Assembly: GCF_000058485.1 (NCBI RefSeq)
Contig: NC_008278.1
Span: 1,668,962 to 1,732,961, forward strand
Reading direction: 5' to 3'
Source: Frankia alni ACN14a
GTDB lineage: Bacteria; Actinomycetota; Actinomycetes; Frankiales; Frankiaceae
Length of the DNA: 64,000 nt
Part shown: positions 16,946-25,580 of the stretch, piece by piece
Numbering within the stretch: the stretch's first letter is position 1
Layout: every line of letters starts with the position of its first letter
Notes under the pieces: generated by a model
Databases searched by the model: none
Told to the model about the DNA's origin: nothing
The model's input: the letters and a program-made list of their open reading frames with translations, nothing else
Program-made: the position numbers and the translations under genes

Positions 16946-19768
16946 ATGAACGGACGCTCGGTGCAGGCGCTGTCCACGGTGATGATCCGCTGCACCGCTC
17001 GGCTGCGGCTCGCCCAGCTGGGCTACCTGCTGGTCTTCGTCGCCGCCTGGGCCGACTGGTACCGCGCGCACCCGGCGGCGCTGGCCGGCCCGGTGGTCGT
17101 GCTGGCGTGGGGCGTGCTGTTCGTCGTGCACCTGCGCCGCCGGCCGTGCCGGGCCATGGCGGTCGCCGACGTGGCCGTGGCGGCCCTCGTCGCGCTGGCC
17201 ACGGACTGGCTGACGCCTGACCCGTCGCGGGGCGACCCCGCCTCCTTCGCCTTCGTCGGCCTGCTCACCGCCGTGGTGGTGGCGGCGTTCGCCCTGCCGG
17301 CGCGGGGGTTCGCCGTGGCCACGGCGGTGCTGGCGGGCGGGCAGCTCGCCGGCGCCACCGACCACCGACCCCAGGTGTTCGCCGCGACGGCGATCCTTCT
17401 CGTCGTCGGCGCCCTGCTGCATCACGCCGCCGGGCGGCTGCGCCGGGTCGCGGTGGACGCGGACCTCCAACACCGCGACGTGACCGTCCGGCGGCGCCGG
17501 CAGCTCGTCGCCGAGGGACGCGAGCAGGACTCCCGCGAGCAGGAGCGGCTCCTGCACGACACGATCCTCAACACGCTCACCGGCCTGGGCATGAGCGAGG
17601 ACCAGCCGGCCGGCGACCTGCGCCGCCAGTGCGCGGACAGCGTGCGCGCCGTCGAGGAGCACCTGGCCAGCCGGTCGGGCGTGGGTCCGACCCTCGCGGA
17701 CCGCATCGACCAGGCCGTCGGCAGCGCGCGCCGCGCCGGCCTGCGGGTCGTGCTGGATGCGGACGCGCCGCAGGACGGGCCGGAGCCGACGGACGAGTGG
17801 GTGCCCGACGAGGTCGGTGCCGCCGTGGCCGCCGCGATGGGCGAGGCGCTGCGCAACGTCCGGGCTCATGCCGGCACCGACGACGCCCGGGTGCTCGCCC
17901 AGGTCGGCCCCGGCCGGCTGGAGGTGTCCATCGTCGACCGGGGACGCGGGTTCCGGCTGGCGGAGCTGGCCGCGGACAGCCGCCGCCTCGGGTTGCGGCA
18001 CTCGGTCTTCGCCCGGATGGCGGCCGTGGGCGGCTCCGCCGACCTCTGGTCCGATCCCGGGCAGGGGACGCGGATCACGCTGCGGTGGGAGCTGCCGCAG
18101 CCGGTCGCCGCCGAGACGACGTGCGCCGACCGGCTGGAGGAGCAGTTCGCGGCGGCGGCGCGGCGGGCGTTCGCCCTCGCGGTGGTCGTGGGCTGGCTCG
18201 CCGCGCTCATCCCGGTGGTCGTGCACCGCGACGAGACCCGGTCGATGCCGGCCGGCGTGGCGATCTGGCTCGCGACGGCCGTGGTCATCGGACTGACCGC
18301 CCGGATCGTCGCCCGCCGGCCGCTGGGCCGCCGCGAGTCGGCCGCCGTGCTGCTGACGGCCGTGGCCTCGGCGGTCGCCGGCGCGGTCAACACGGCGGAA
18401 CCTCCCGGCGAACTGGTCGTGAGCTGGTGCACCACCATGATCAACCCGCTGCTCGTGGCGCTGGCGGTGCTGTCCCGGCCCCAGCGGGAGCGCTACGCCG
18501 CCGCCGGGTTCGCGACGGTGGCCATGGTCGGGATCGTCGTCGGCCTCGGCTGTCGGGATGACCCGCTCGTGCTCGCCAGGCTGGCCGCCGCGGTGTATGC
18601 GCAGTGGATCATGCAGGTGTTGGTCACGATGTTCGGGCCGGTCCTGCGGGCCAGCGCGCAGGAGCGGGCGCGGGCCGACGACCTGGAGGCCGATCTGACC
18701 AGCCGGCGAGTGCTGGACCGCACCGTCCGCCGGGACCGGCGCCGGCGGCTCGACGAGCTGGACGCGCGATTCCTGCCGCTGTTACGCGACATCGCCGCCG
18801 GGCGGAGCGATCCAGGCCGGCCGGAGGTGCGTGCCCTGTGCACGGCACGCGCCCGGGCGCTGCGCCGAGATCTCGTCGGCGCCGGCCTCGCCGCGCTGCG
18901 CGACCTGGCCGGTCCGATCGAGCAGGCCGAGGCTCGGGGCATCGCCGTCACCGTCCAGATGGACGGCGACCTGTCCGGCCTGCCCGAGCCGGTGCAGCGG
19001 GAGTTCTTCGCCCGGATCTCGGCGGTGCTGGCGGCCGTCCGGCAGGGTCCCGTGGTGCTCACCGGCTACCTCGGTGCCGCACAGGCGAGCCTCTACCTGA
19101 CGTACCCGGCTCGCCGCACCCCGTCCTCGACCGTCCCACCGGCCCCGGCCCCCGCCCCGGCCGCGGCCGCCCGGACAGTTCCGGATGTCCGGCCAGCTCC
19201 GGGGGCGGCGGAGCAGGCGACGGTCGACGTTCGGGTGGTCGGGCGGTTCGAGGGGCGGCGGGCCGGGGTGCCGGCGGCGCCGGGCCGTCCCGTTCTCGCC
19301 GGGCCGACCCTGGCCGAGTTCGGCCGGGCGGGCGAGTTCGGACCCGGCGGCTCGGGGCTGGTTCGCGCCGGCGGGACGATCGGCGAGGGCGTCGCCTGCA
19401 TCGAGGTGCACTGGTCCGCGCCCGCCGCGGCCGGCCCCGCCGCCAGTCCGGCCGGGCCCTCGCCCGCCGGCCCGGACGACCAGGCGACGGCGGTCTGCGA
19501 GCAACCCGGGTCTTCCGGCGGGTCCGGGCCGGGGGAGGGGCTCGACGGGTACGGCGGTGCCGGCGGATCCGGGGGATCCGGGGGGCTCGGTGGATCCGGT
19601 GAGGAGACGGTCAGCGCGCCGTCGCGTGGTCGAACAGCCGGGTGGCGGCGGCGAGCGCCGCGCGGCGCTCGGCGGGAACGAGGCCGATCCGCGAACGGCG
19701 GTCCAGCAGGTCCGCCGGATCGAGCGCTCCCTCATGGCGTACCGCGAACACCAGCTCCGCCCCCGTGA
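16946..19768 (+). CDS. Membrane sensor histidine kinase-like protein with a duplicated module
   Basis: 940 aa from ATG 16946. Residues 20-180 hold about five hydrophobic helices. Then comes QERLLHDTILNTLTGLG, a HisKA_3-like dimerisation helix with the phospho-acceptor His, and a HATPase part with GEALRNVRAHAG (N-box), VDRGRGF (G1) and DPGQGTRITLRWELP (G2). A second set of about five helices follows (residues 415-560), then a coiled-coil-like Arg-rich region and a second fold that ends GYLGAAQASLYLTYP but lacks the N-box, so it looks like a degenerate kinase module. The last 200 residues are Gly/Pro/Ala-rich. No response regulator gene is adjacent. The C-terminal 158 nt run antisense through the end of the convergent glpD, so the true end could be earlier in evolution even though the frame is open. 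Confidence 0.75.
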   Translation: MNGRSVQALSTVMIRCTARLRLAQLGYLLVFVAAWADWYRAHPAALAGPVVVLAWGVLFVVHLRRRPCRAMAVADVAVAALVALATDWLTPDPSRGDPASFAFVGLLTAVVVAAFALPARGFAVATAVLAGGQLAGATDHRPQVFAATAILLVVGALLHHAAGRLRRVAVDADLQHRDVTVRRRRQLVAEGREQDSREQERLLHDTILNTLTGLGMSEDQPAGDLRRQCADSVRAVEEHLASRSGVGPTLADRIDQAVGSARRAGLRVVLDADAPQDGPEPTDEWVPDEVGAAVAAAMGEALRNVRAHAGTDDARVLAQVGPGRLEVSIVDRGRGFRLAELAADSRRLGLRHSVFARMAAVGGSADLWSDPGQGTRITLRWELPQPVAAETTCADRLEEQFAAAARRAFALAVVVGWLAALIPVVVHRDETRSMPAGVAIWLATAVVIGLTARIVARRPLGRRESAAVLLTAVASAVAGAVNTAEPPGELVVSWCTTMINPLLVALAVLSRPQRERYAAAGFATVAMVGIVVGLGCRDDPLVLARLAAAVYAQWIMQVLVTMFGPVLRASAQERARADDLEADLTSRRVLDRTVRRDRRRRLDELDARFLPLLRDIAAGRSDPGRPEVRALCTARARALRRDLVGAGLAALRDLAGPIEQAEARGIAVTVQMDGDLSGLPEPVQREFFARISAVLAAVRQGPVVLTGYLGAAQASLYLTYPARRTPSSTVPPAPAPAPAAAARTVPDVRPAPGAAEQATVDVRVVGRFEGRRAGVPAAPGRPVLAGPTLAEFGRAGEFGPGGSGLVRAGGTIGEGVACIEVHWSAPAAAGPAASPAGPSPAGPDDQATAVCEQPGSSGGSGPGEGLDGYGGAGGSGGSGGLGGSGEETVSAPSRGRTAGWRRRAPRGARRERGRSANGGPAGPPDRALPHGVPRTPAPPP

Positions 19769-21257
19769 CCGGCACCCCGTCGACGATCGGCGCGAGCAGC
19801 CCGGGATCGTCGTCGGCGACCGCGAGCACGCGCGGCGCCTCCGTGCCGTACCGCTCCACCAGCCGGCGCGGTGCCGCCACCGCGGCGAGCACCGATCGCG
19901 GCGCGGCGCCGACGAGCCCGAGCCGACGGGTCCGGCAGGGACCGGCGGCCAGCTCGCCGGCCGCGATCGCCGCGTCCACGGCGTCGGCGGCCATCCGCCG
20001 GTAGGTCGTGAGCTTCCCGCCGACGACGGTGACCAGGCCGCCCGGATCGGTGCGGACGAGATGGCGCCGGGACAGGTCCGCGGTGCGCCCCCGGAAGGCG
20101 CCGTCGGGCTGGTGGCGGTCGTCGGGCCGGGGGCGGTCGTCGAGAAGTGGGCGCAGCCCGGCGAACGCGCCGAGCAGGTCGGCGCGGTCCAGGGGTGCGG
20201 CGAGCACGCTCGACACGACGTCGACGAGCTCGGTGATCTCGCTGTCGTCGGGCTCGGGAACGTCGGTGATCCGATCGACCGGGACGTCGGTCAGCCCGAC
20301 GTAGACCCGGCCGTCACCCTGCGGGAGTACCAGCGCGAACCGGTTGCGCTCACCCGGCATCGGCACGGACAGCGCCCCGCGGGCGCCGGCCAGGGCGTCC
20401 GAGCGCAGGACCAGATGGGTGCCGCGGCTCGGCCGCAGCGCGATGCCGGGCGTCAGGGCCGGGGCCCAGACGCCGGTGGCGTTGACGACGGTCCGGGCCC
20501 GCAGCCGGATCTCGTCTCCGGTGCGCTGGTCCCGGGCCGTCACCTCGAAGCCGCGGTGCCGGGCGGCCGCCGGGGCGCCGCCGCCCGTCGCGGCGGGTCC
20601 GTCGATGTGCTCGACCCGAAGGCGGGTGAGGATGCGGGCGCCGTGGCCGGCGGCGGTGCGGGCCAGGGCGACGACCAGCCGCGCGTCGTCGACGAGCTGG
20701 CCGTCCCAGTACACCAGGCCGCCGCGCAGCCCGGTCTCCCGCAGGGCGGGGGCGAGGCCGAGGGTCTCCACCGCCGTCAGCCGACGCGGCCCCGGCAGCA
20801 CGGTGTGCGGGGTGCCGGCGGCGCGGCGCAGCACGTCGCCGATCCGCAGCCCGGTGTGCACCAGCGCGGCCCCCGAGCGGGACACCTGGGGCGTCAGCGG
20901 GGTCACGATCGGTAGCGCGCGGACGAGGTGGGGCGCGGTGTGCCGCATCAGGATGTCGCGCTCCACCGCGCTCTCCCACGCCACCGCGACGTCGCCGCCG
21001 GCGAGGTAACGCAGCCCGCCGTGGACGAGCTTGGAGCTCCACCGGCTGGTGCCGAAGGCAAGGTCGTGCGCCTCGGCGAGGGCGACCGACAGGCCGCGCG
21101 ACGCGGCGTCCAGGGCGACCCCCGTGCCGGTGACGCCGCCGCCGACCACCAGCACGTCGACCGGATCACCCTCGACGGTGGCGGCCAGCTCCCGGTCGCG
21201 CCGCCGCGCGTCCAGGGAGGTGTTGCCCGGCGGGGCCGGCCAGCCGGCGGCCGTCAC
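19611..21257 (-). CDS. glpD: Glycerol-3-phosphate dehydrogenase, second copy (GlpD1-like)
   Basis: 548 aa from GTG 21257, whose GTGA overlaps the TGA of the TetR gene: direct translational coupling. It has VLVVGGGVTGTGVALDAAS for FAD, FGTSRWSSKLVHGGLRYL, VVNATGVWAPAL, VYVGLTDVPVD and VTVVGGKLTTYRRMAA. It is shorter than the first copy and lacks most of the C-terminal cap extension. The order glpD-TetR-divergent FAD oxidase is the same as glpD1-Rv2250c-Rv2251 of Mycobacterium tuberculosis as I recall it. That suggests a conserved module that handles glycerol 3-phosphate and DHAP, perhaps for lipid synthesis rather than glycerol catabolism. Regulation by the coupled TetR protein is likely. Confidence 0.9.
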   Translation of the reverse strand: MTAAGWPAPPGNTSLDARRRDRELAATVEGDPVDVLVVGGGVTGTGVALDAASRGLSVALAEAHDLAFGTSRWSSKLVHGGLRYLAGGDVAVAWESAVERDILMRHTAPHLVRALPIVTPLTPQVSRSGAALVHTGLRIGDVLRRAAGTPHTVLPGPRRLTAVETLGLAPALRETGLRGGLVYWDGQLVDDARLVVALARTAAGHGARILTRLRVEHIDGPAATGGGAPAAARHRGFEVTARDQRTGDEIRLRARTVVNATGVWAPALTPGIALRPSRGTHLVLRSDALAGARGALSVPMPGERNRFALVLPQGDGRVYVGLTDVPVDRITDVPEPDDSEITELVDVVSSVLAAPLDRADLLGAFAGLRPLLDDRPRPDDRHQPDGAFRGRTADLSRRHLVRTDPGGLVTVVGGKLTTYRRMAADAVDAAIAAGELAAGPCRTRRLGLVGAAPRSVLAAVAAPRRLVERYGTEAPRVLAVADDDPGLLAPIVDGVPVTGAELVFAVRHEGALDPADLLDRRSRIGLVPAERRAALAAATRLFDHATAR

Positions 21258-21952
21258 GGCGTCCCCTCCCGGCCCGGCCCGGCGGCGCCTTCGGCGCTCG
21301 CGGGTGGCGCGTGCTTGGCGTCGGGAGCGAGGTAGCCGCGCAGCAGGCGCCGCAGCTCGGCCGCCAGCGTCGCGGCCGGCACCGGCCCGGCGAGGGCGTC
21401 GGCCGACAGCACGAACGACTGCACGACGAGCAGCACCATGACCGCCAGCGCCGCCGGCTCCACCGGGCGCACCGTCCCGCTGCGCGCGGCGGCGTCGAGC
21501 TGCCCGGCCAGCAGATCGATGATCATCTGCTGGGTGGCGCCGCGCCGCTCGGTCAGGTAGGGCAGCAGCAACTCCGGGTCGGTCTCGATGATCCGCAGGT
21601 AGACCGGGTTCGTCCGGAACGCCTCCACGGTCGCGATGATGTGGTCGACGAGGTCGTCCAGGTCGCCACCGGACCGATCGGGGGCGGTCGGGCGCGCCGC
21701 CGCCGCGGTGACCACGCGGGTCCACTCCCGGGTCATCACGTCGCCGACCAGCGAGCGCAGGTCCGGCCAGCGCCGGTAGAGGGTCATCCGGCTCACCCCG
21801 GCGCGGCGGGCGACCTCGGTCAGCGTCGTGCGGCGAACCCCGACCGCCAGCAGCGACGCCTTCGCCGCGTCGAGGACGGCGTCCTCGCCCGACCAGCGCA
21901 CGGGACGCCCCGGGGCCGCGGCGGCGTCGAGCCGCCGGTCGGTGTCGAGCAT
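21254..21952 (-). CDS. TetR-family repressor
   Basis: 232 aa from ATG 21952; an in-frame upstream ATG at 22054 lies in a repeat-rich tract and is less likely. AGGAGG lies 11 nt before 21952. The DNA-binding helix-turn-helix is LTEVARRAGVSRMTLYRRW, at the N-terminus as in all TetR proteins. The C-terminal ligand and dimer domain is all-helical, with several hydrophobic helices (ALAVMVLLVVQSFVL). The gene is immediately upstream of, and overlaps, glpD, and it diverges from the FAD oxidase gene across a 264-bp region holding the dyad at 22135-22161. It probably represses both transcripts, with a lipid- or acyl-type effector as a guess. Confidence 0.88.
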   Translation of the reverse strand: MLDTDRRLDAAAAPGRPVRWSGEDAVLDAAKASLLAVGVRRTTLTEVARRAGVSRMTLYRRWPDLRSLVGDVMTREWTRVVTAAAARPTAPDRSGGDLDDLVDHIIATVEAFRTNPVYLRIIETDPELLLPYLTERRGATQQMIIDLLAGQLDAAARSGTVRPVEPAALAVMVLLVVQSFVLSADALAGPVPAATLAAELRRLLRGYLAPDAKHAPPASAEGAAGPGREGTP

Positions 21953-22134
21953 CGTGCGGCCACCCTCCTGGGTCGACTGGCCCCTCGGGCCGACTGCCAC
22001 TCCTGGGTCGGCTGCCCCTCCTGGGTCGACGCCCTTGCTGGGCCACTGCCGCACCCAGGTCGACGCCGCGATCGTGCACCGGGCGCCGCGCAGAGCGCAC
22101 CCGCCGCGAGCGTGCCATCGTGGAGGCGAGGCCT

Positions 22135-22161
22135 TGTGACAATGTTACTTCGACTGTCACA
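22135..22161. promoter_or_regulatory. Probable TetR operator
   Basis: A 7-bp perfect inverted repeat, TGTGACA (22135-22141) and TGTCACA (22155-22161), is spaced by 13 nt, giving 20-bp centre-to-centre symmetry typical of TetR sites. The surrounding DNA is AT-richer than the flanks. It sits between the divergent TetR and FAD-oxidase starts, so one operator could control both. The dyad is visible; binding is inferred. Confidence 0.55.
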
Positions 22162-22216
22162 CTGTCTCGTGCCGAAGTCCAGCGAGCCGGATCGAGCGGG
22201 CGAACCGAGGTGGGCG

Positions 22217-23884
22217 ATGACGAGCACCGGCCAGGCGCGCAGGACCGGCTCGACCGAACCCGTCTGGTGGGGCTGGGGGCCTGCGTCCGCGCACGAGCCA
22301 CTGCCCGACGAGGTTCGCGGGCTGCTGGCCCGGCTGGGCATCCCCGCGCGGCCCACCGCGCCGGTCCCGCTCGACCAGGTGCGCCTGCCGCCGGCCCGGC
22401 TGCCCGTGGTGGCCCGCGAGGCGCTGGCGACGATCGTCGGCTCGGGCCACGTCCACACGCACGACGAGGCGCGCATCCGGCACTGCCGCGGGCGGTCCAC
22501 GACCGATCTGCTGCGCCTGCGTGCCGGCGACGCCGGGGCCGCGCCTGACGCGGTCGTGCTGCCCGCGGACCACGACGAGGTGCTCGCGGTGCTGCGCCTG
22601 GCCAGCCGGGAGCGCATCGTCGTCGTGCCCTTCGGCGGGGGCACCTCCGTCGTCGGCGGCCTCGAACCCGCAAGGCCCGCCGAACGGCCCGTGGTCGCCC
22701 TCGACCTGGCCAGGCTGGACGCGTTGGGCCGGGTGGACCGGGAGTCCGGCACCGCCGAGCTCGGCGCCGGGCTGCGCGGCCCGCGGGCCGAGGCGCTGCT
22801 CGCCGAGCACGGACTGAGCCTCGGGCACGTCCCGCAGTCCTGGGAGTACGCCACCATCGGCGGGTTCGCCGCCACGCGGTCCAGCGGCCAGGCGTCGGCG
22901 GGCTACGGCCGCTTCGACGAGCTGGTCGTCGGGCTGCGGGTGGCGACCCCGGTCGGATCCTGGGAGCTCGGCCGGGCGCCGGCCTCGGCGGCCGGGCCGG
23001 ACCTGCGCGAGCTGCTGCTCGGCTCCGAGGGCGCCTTCGGCGTCATCACCCAGGTGGTGGCGCGGGTCCGGCCGTTGCCGGCGCGGCGGATCTTCGAGGG
23101 CTGGTCGGTGCCGGACTTCGCGACCGGGACGCGGCTGCTGCGCACCCTCGCGGCGGGTGACCTGCGGCCCACCGTATGCCGCCTGTCCGACGAGACCGAG
23201 ACGGTGGGCGGCCTCGCCCGTCCGCCGCGCCCGGGTGGCCCGGCGGCAGCGACCGGGTCCGGGTCCGGGACCGGGACCGATCTGGCGGATGGTCTGACGG
23301 GCGGCTGCCACCTCGTCACCGGGTACGAGGGGGCCGCCCCGGCGGTCGAGCGGCGCGCCGCCGAGGTCGCGGGGGTGCTGCTGGCCGGCGGCGCGCGGCG
23401 GCTGGACGCCGCGGCCGGTCCCGACTGGGAACGGGGCCGGTTTCGGGCGCCCTACCTGCGCGACGCCCTGCTCGACCAGGGGATCTTCGCCGAGACGCTG
23501 GAAACCGCGGGGTTCTGGGCCACCCTGCCGGCGCTCTACGCGGGTGTGCGGGCGGCGCTGATCGGCTCGCTCGGCGCGGCGCAGCTGTCGCCGGTGGTGA
23601 TGTGCCATATCTCCCACCTGTATGCGACGGGAGCCTCGCTCTACTTCACCGTGGTGTGCGCGCAGGGCGTGGACCCGATCGGGAGCTGGCGGGCGGCGAA
23701 GACGGCGGCCGGCGATGCGATCGTCGCCGCGGGTGGCACGATCACCCATCACCACGCCGTCGGCACCGAACACCGCCCCTGGCTCGATGCCGAGATCGGC
23801 GGCCTCGGCGTCGACGTGCTGCGCGCGGTGAAGCGCACCCTCGACCCCGCCGGCATTCTCAACCCGGGGATCCTCGTCGCCTGA
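22217..23884 (+). CDS. FAD-binding oxidase, alkyl-DHAP synthase-like
   Basis: 555 aa from ATG 22217; GAGG is close upstream, and a GTG at about 22136 is possible but would start inside the operator. The N-terminal part precedes the VAO-type FAD domain (PCMH fold): AVVLPADHDEVLAVLRLA, PFGGGTSVVGGLEP, and GHVPQSWEYATIGGFAATRSSGQASAGYGR are the standard FAD-pocket motifs. The C-terminal cap contains THHHAVGTEHRPW and VKRTLDPAGILNPG. The closest known architecture is alkylglycerone-phosphate synthase, which exchanges the acyl of acyl-DHAP for an alkyl chain, and the actinobacterial Rv2251-like flavoproteins. The coupled GlpD would supply DHAP, an attractive but unproven link. A 20-residue Gly/Thr-rich stretch near residue 350 looks like an inserted linker. 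Confidence 0.85.
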   Translation: MTSTGQARRTGSTEPVWWGWGPASAHEPLPDEVRGLLARLGIPARPTAPVPLDQVRLPPARLPVVAREALATIVGSGHVHTHDEARIRHCRGRSTTDLLRLRAGDAGAAPDAVVLPADHDEVLAVLRLASRERIVVVPFGGGTSVVGGLEPARPAERPVVALDLARLDALGRVDRESGTAELGAGLRGPRAEALLAEHGLSLGHVPQSWEYATIGGFAATRSSGQASAGYGRFDELVVGLRVATPVGSWELGRAPASAAGPDLRELLLGSEGAFGVITQVVARVRPLPARRIFEGWSVPDFATGTRLLRTLAAGDLRPTVCRLSDETETVGGLARPPRPGGPAAATGSGSGTGTDLADGLTGGCHLVTGYEGAAPAVERRAAEVAGVLLAGGARRLDAAAGPDWERGRFRAPYLRDALLDQGIFAETLETAGFWATLPALYAGVRAALIGSLGAAQLSPVVMCHISHLYATGASLYFTVVCAQGVDPIGSWRAAKTAAGDAIVAAGGTITHHHAVGTEHRPWLDAEIGGLGVDVLRAVKRTLDPAGILNPGILVA

Positions 23885-23987
23885 CCCACAGCCACGCGGC
23901 CGCGCCGCCCGCCGGCTCGACCCCCGCCGGCTCGACTCGTGCGTCACACCCGGCTGGGCTACCCCCGATGGTGGGTAGGCAGAGGGC

Positions 23988-24143
23988 ATGGAGACCTTCG
24001 GCGCGGTCGTCATCGCTCTGCTGCTCCTGCTGATCCCGGTGATCATCGTCAGTGCCGCCCTCGGGTGGGCCTACGTGCGCTGCGCTCCCCTGCGGGCGGC
24101 CAACGCGGTGCAGGCCGCCCGGGACGAGCGCGCGCGAACCTGA
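23988..24143 (+). CDS. Small single-pass membrane protein
   Basis: 51 aa: METFGAVVIALLLLLIPVII, the rest of the membrane helix, then a basic/polar cytoplasmic tail ending RDERART. A GAGGG element lies just upstream of ATG 23988. The gene fills most of the gap between the FAD oxidase and SDR genes on the same strand. It is too short to show in ordinary ORF lists. I do not recognise a family, and it is supported only by the helix, ribosome site and location. Confidence 0.5.
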   Translation: METFGAVVIALLLLLIPVIIVSAALGWAYVRCAPLRAANAVQAARDERART

Positions 24144-24210
24144 CCGTCCCGCCGCGGCCGATCTGGCCATCCCCGACGTCTCCTGCCGTCGCCTCGGCCA
24201 GGATGTGGGC

Positions 24211-24945
24211 ATGAGCTGCACGGCGCCGCGCGAGCCGGACGCGTCCGAGCCGCCGACGCGTGGCCTCGTCGTGATCGGGCCGGGCACGAGTTTCGGCGTC
24301 GAGCTGGTGCGCCGGTACGGGCGGGAGGGCTTCGCGCTCGGAGTCGTCTCCCGCTCCGCCGACACCCTCACCCGGGTGCGCGACGCGCTGGCGGCGGAGG
24401 GGCTGACGGTGGCCGGCGCGGTCGCGGACGTCACCGACTCCGCGGCGCTCGCCGGCGCGGTCGAGCGGGTGTCCGCCGAGATCGGCGGGCTCACCGTGCT
24501 CGTCTACAACGCCAAGCTCAGCATCCGCGGGGCCGCGCTCACGGTGGCGGCCGAGACGATGAACCAGACCCTCGCGGTGAACGTCACCGGGGCGCTGGCC
24601 GCCGTGCAGGTGGCCGCCGGGCTGCTCGACGACCGGGCGGCCGCGACGATCCTGCTCACCACGGCGGGCCCGCGTACCGAACCGGTGGCCGGCCGTTTCG
24701 CCCTGGCCGTCGGCAAGGCGGGGCTGGCCGCGCTCGCCGAGGCGCTGCGCCCGACGCTGGCCGCCCGCGGGATCCGGCTGCGCACGGTCGTCCTCGACGG
24801 ACGGGTGGGCCCGGCGGGCCCGCTTCGTCCCGCGCAGGTCGCGGACCACTTCTGGCAGGCGTTCGCGGCGCCGCGCGGCGACGTGTTCCGGCTGGCACCG
24901 GTCAGACGGGACACCGCGGTGGCGCAGCTTCCGCTGGAGGTGTGA
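24211..24945 (+). CDS. Short-chain dehydrogenase-like protein lacking the catalytic tyrosine
   Basis: 244 aa from ATG 24211. It has a Rossmann fold: LVVIGPGTSFGVELVRRYG stands in for TGxxxGxG, then SRSADTLTRV, VADVTDS and VYNAKLS for the usual NNAG. In SDR enzymes the active site is Ser-Tyr-Lys with YxxxK; here the segment reads RFALAVGKAGLAAL, with the Lys but Leu where the Tyr should be, and Thr (ILLTTAG) where Ser should be. The protein is therefore probably not a classical oxidoreductase; it may bind a nucleotide cofactor in a regulatory way or use another catalyst. It follows the FAD oxidase and the 51-aa membrane protein on the same strand with gaps under 110 bp and could be cotranscribed. 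Confidence 0.75.
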   Translation: MSCTAPREPDASEPPTRGLVVIGPGTSFGVELVRRYGREGFALGVVSRSADTLTRVRDALAAEGLTVAGAVADVTDSAALAGAVERVSAEIGGLTVLVYNAKLSIRGAALTVAAETMNQTLAVNVTGALAAVQVAAGLLDDRAAATILLTTAGPRTEPVAGRFALAVGKAGLAALAEALRPTLAARGIRLRTVVLDGRVGPAGPLRPAQVADHFWQAFAAPRGDVFRLAPVRRDTAVAQLPLEV

Positions 24946-25173
24946 GCTGTGCGTGCCGGACCGTGCCGGACCAGCACCGAAGGTGCCTGTTCCGGCTCGA
25001 TTCGGGTGAGGGTCGGTAATCCGACAAGCCTGATCCGGGATGATCGGACCCGTGGGCCTGCCAGACGCACGTAACGTGCGACGATCCGGCAGAACCTGGT
25101 GCATGACAGCCACCAGGCGCAAGACCACACAGCGACGGCGTGCTCCGGCGCGGTACTGGCAGGAGATGGTCCG

Positions 25174-25580
25174 GTGAACGACGGACGCGACGGTGACGGG
25201 CAGGCGGCGGACAGCACGCGCGTGGTGCCCTCCGACGGTGAGGGGACGCGGTCGGCGGGCGCGGCGCCGGCGGCGGGGCAGCGCGCTGTCCGACCGGGGG
25301 CGCCGTCCGGGCCGCCCCCGCCCGCCGAGTCGTTCCGTCCGTCGGGCCCGCCCCCGCCGGCCGAGTCGTTCCGGCCGGTGCGCCCGATGGACGCCGCCGG
25401 CTCCGGACCCCACGACCGGCCCGTCGCACCGACGACGAGCACGGCGGCCGTGCGCCGTCGAGGCGAGGCCGCGCCCGGCTGGGCCGATCCCGAGGACGGC
25501 ACCGACGGCACCGACGGCACCATGATCATTGACCGTGGCGGTGTCGCGGCCGCCGGCCAGCCCCTGGCCGGGTTCGACCC
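25174..25580 (+). other. Probable N-terminal part of the LmeA-like gene, out of frame with the rest
   Basis: GTG 25174 has a strong AGGAG 8 nt upstream and opens a frame with an acidic, Pro-rich, disordered composition, including two copies of PPPPAESFRP. Around 25575-25600 the neighbouring frame takes over with QPGYPQPGYPQPGS repeats, which are the usual kind of low-complexity lead for these proteins, whereas the original frame turns into unlikely RLPAARLPAARES. One extra base between 25570 and 25600 would explain the split. In this reading, the real protein starts at 25174 and has about 490 residues. Confidence 0.5.
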
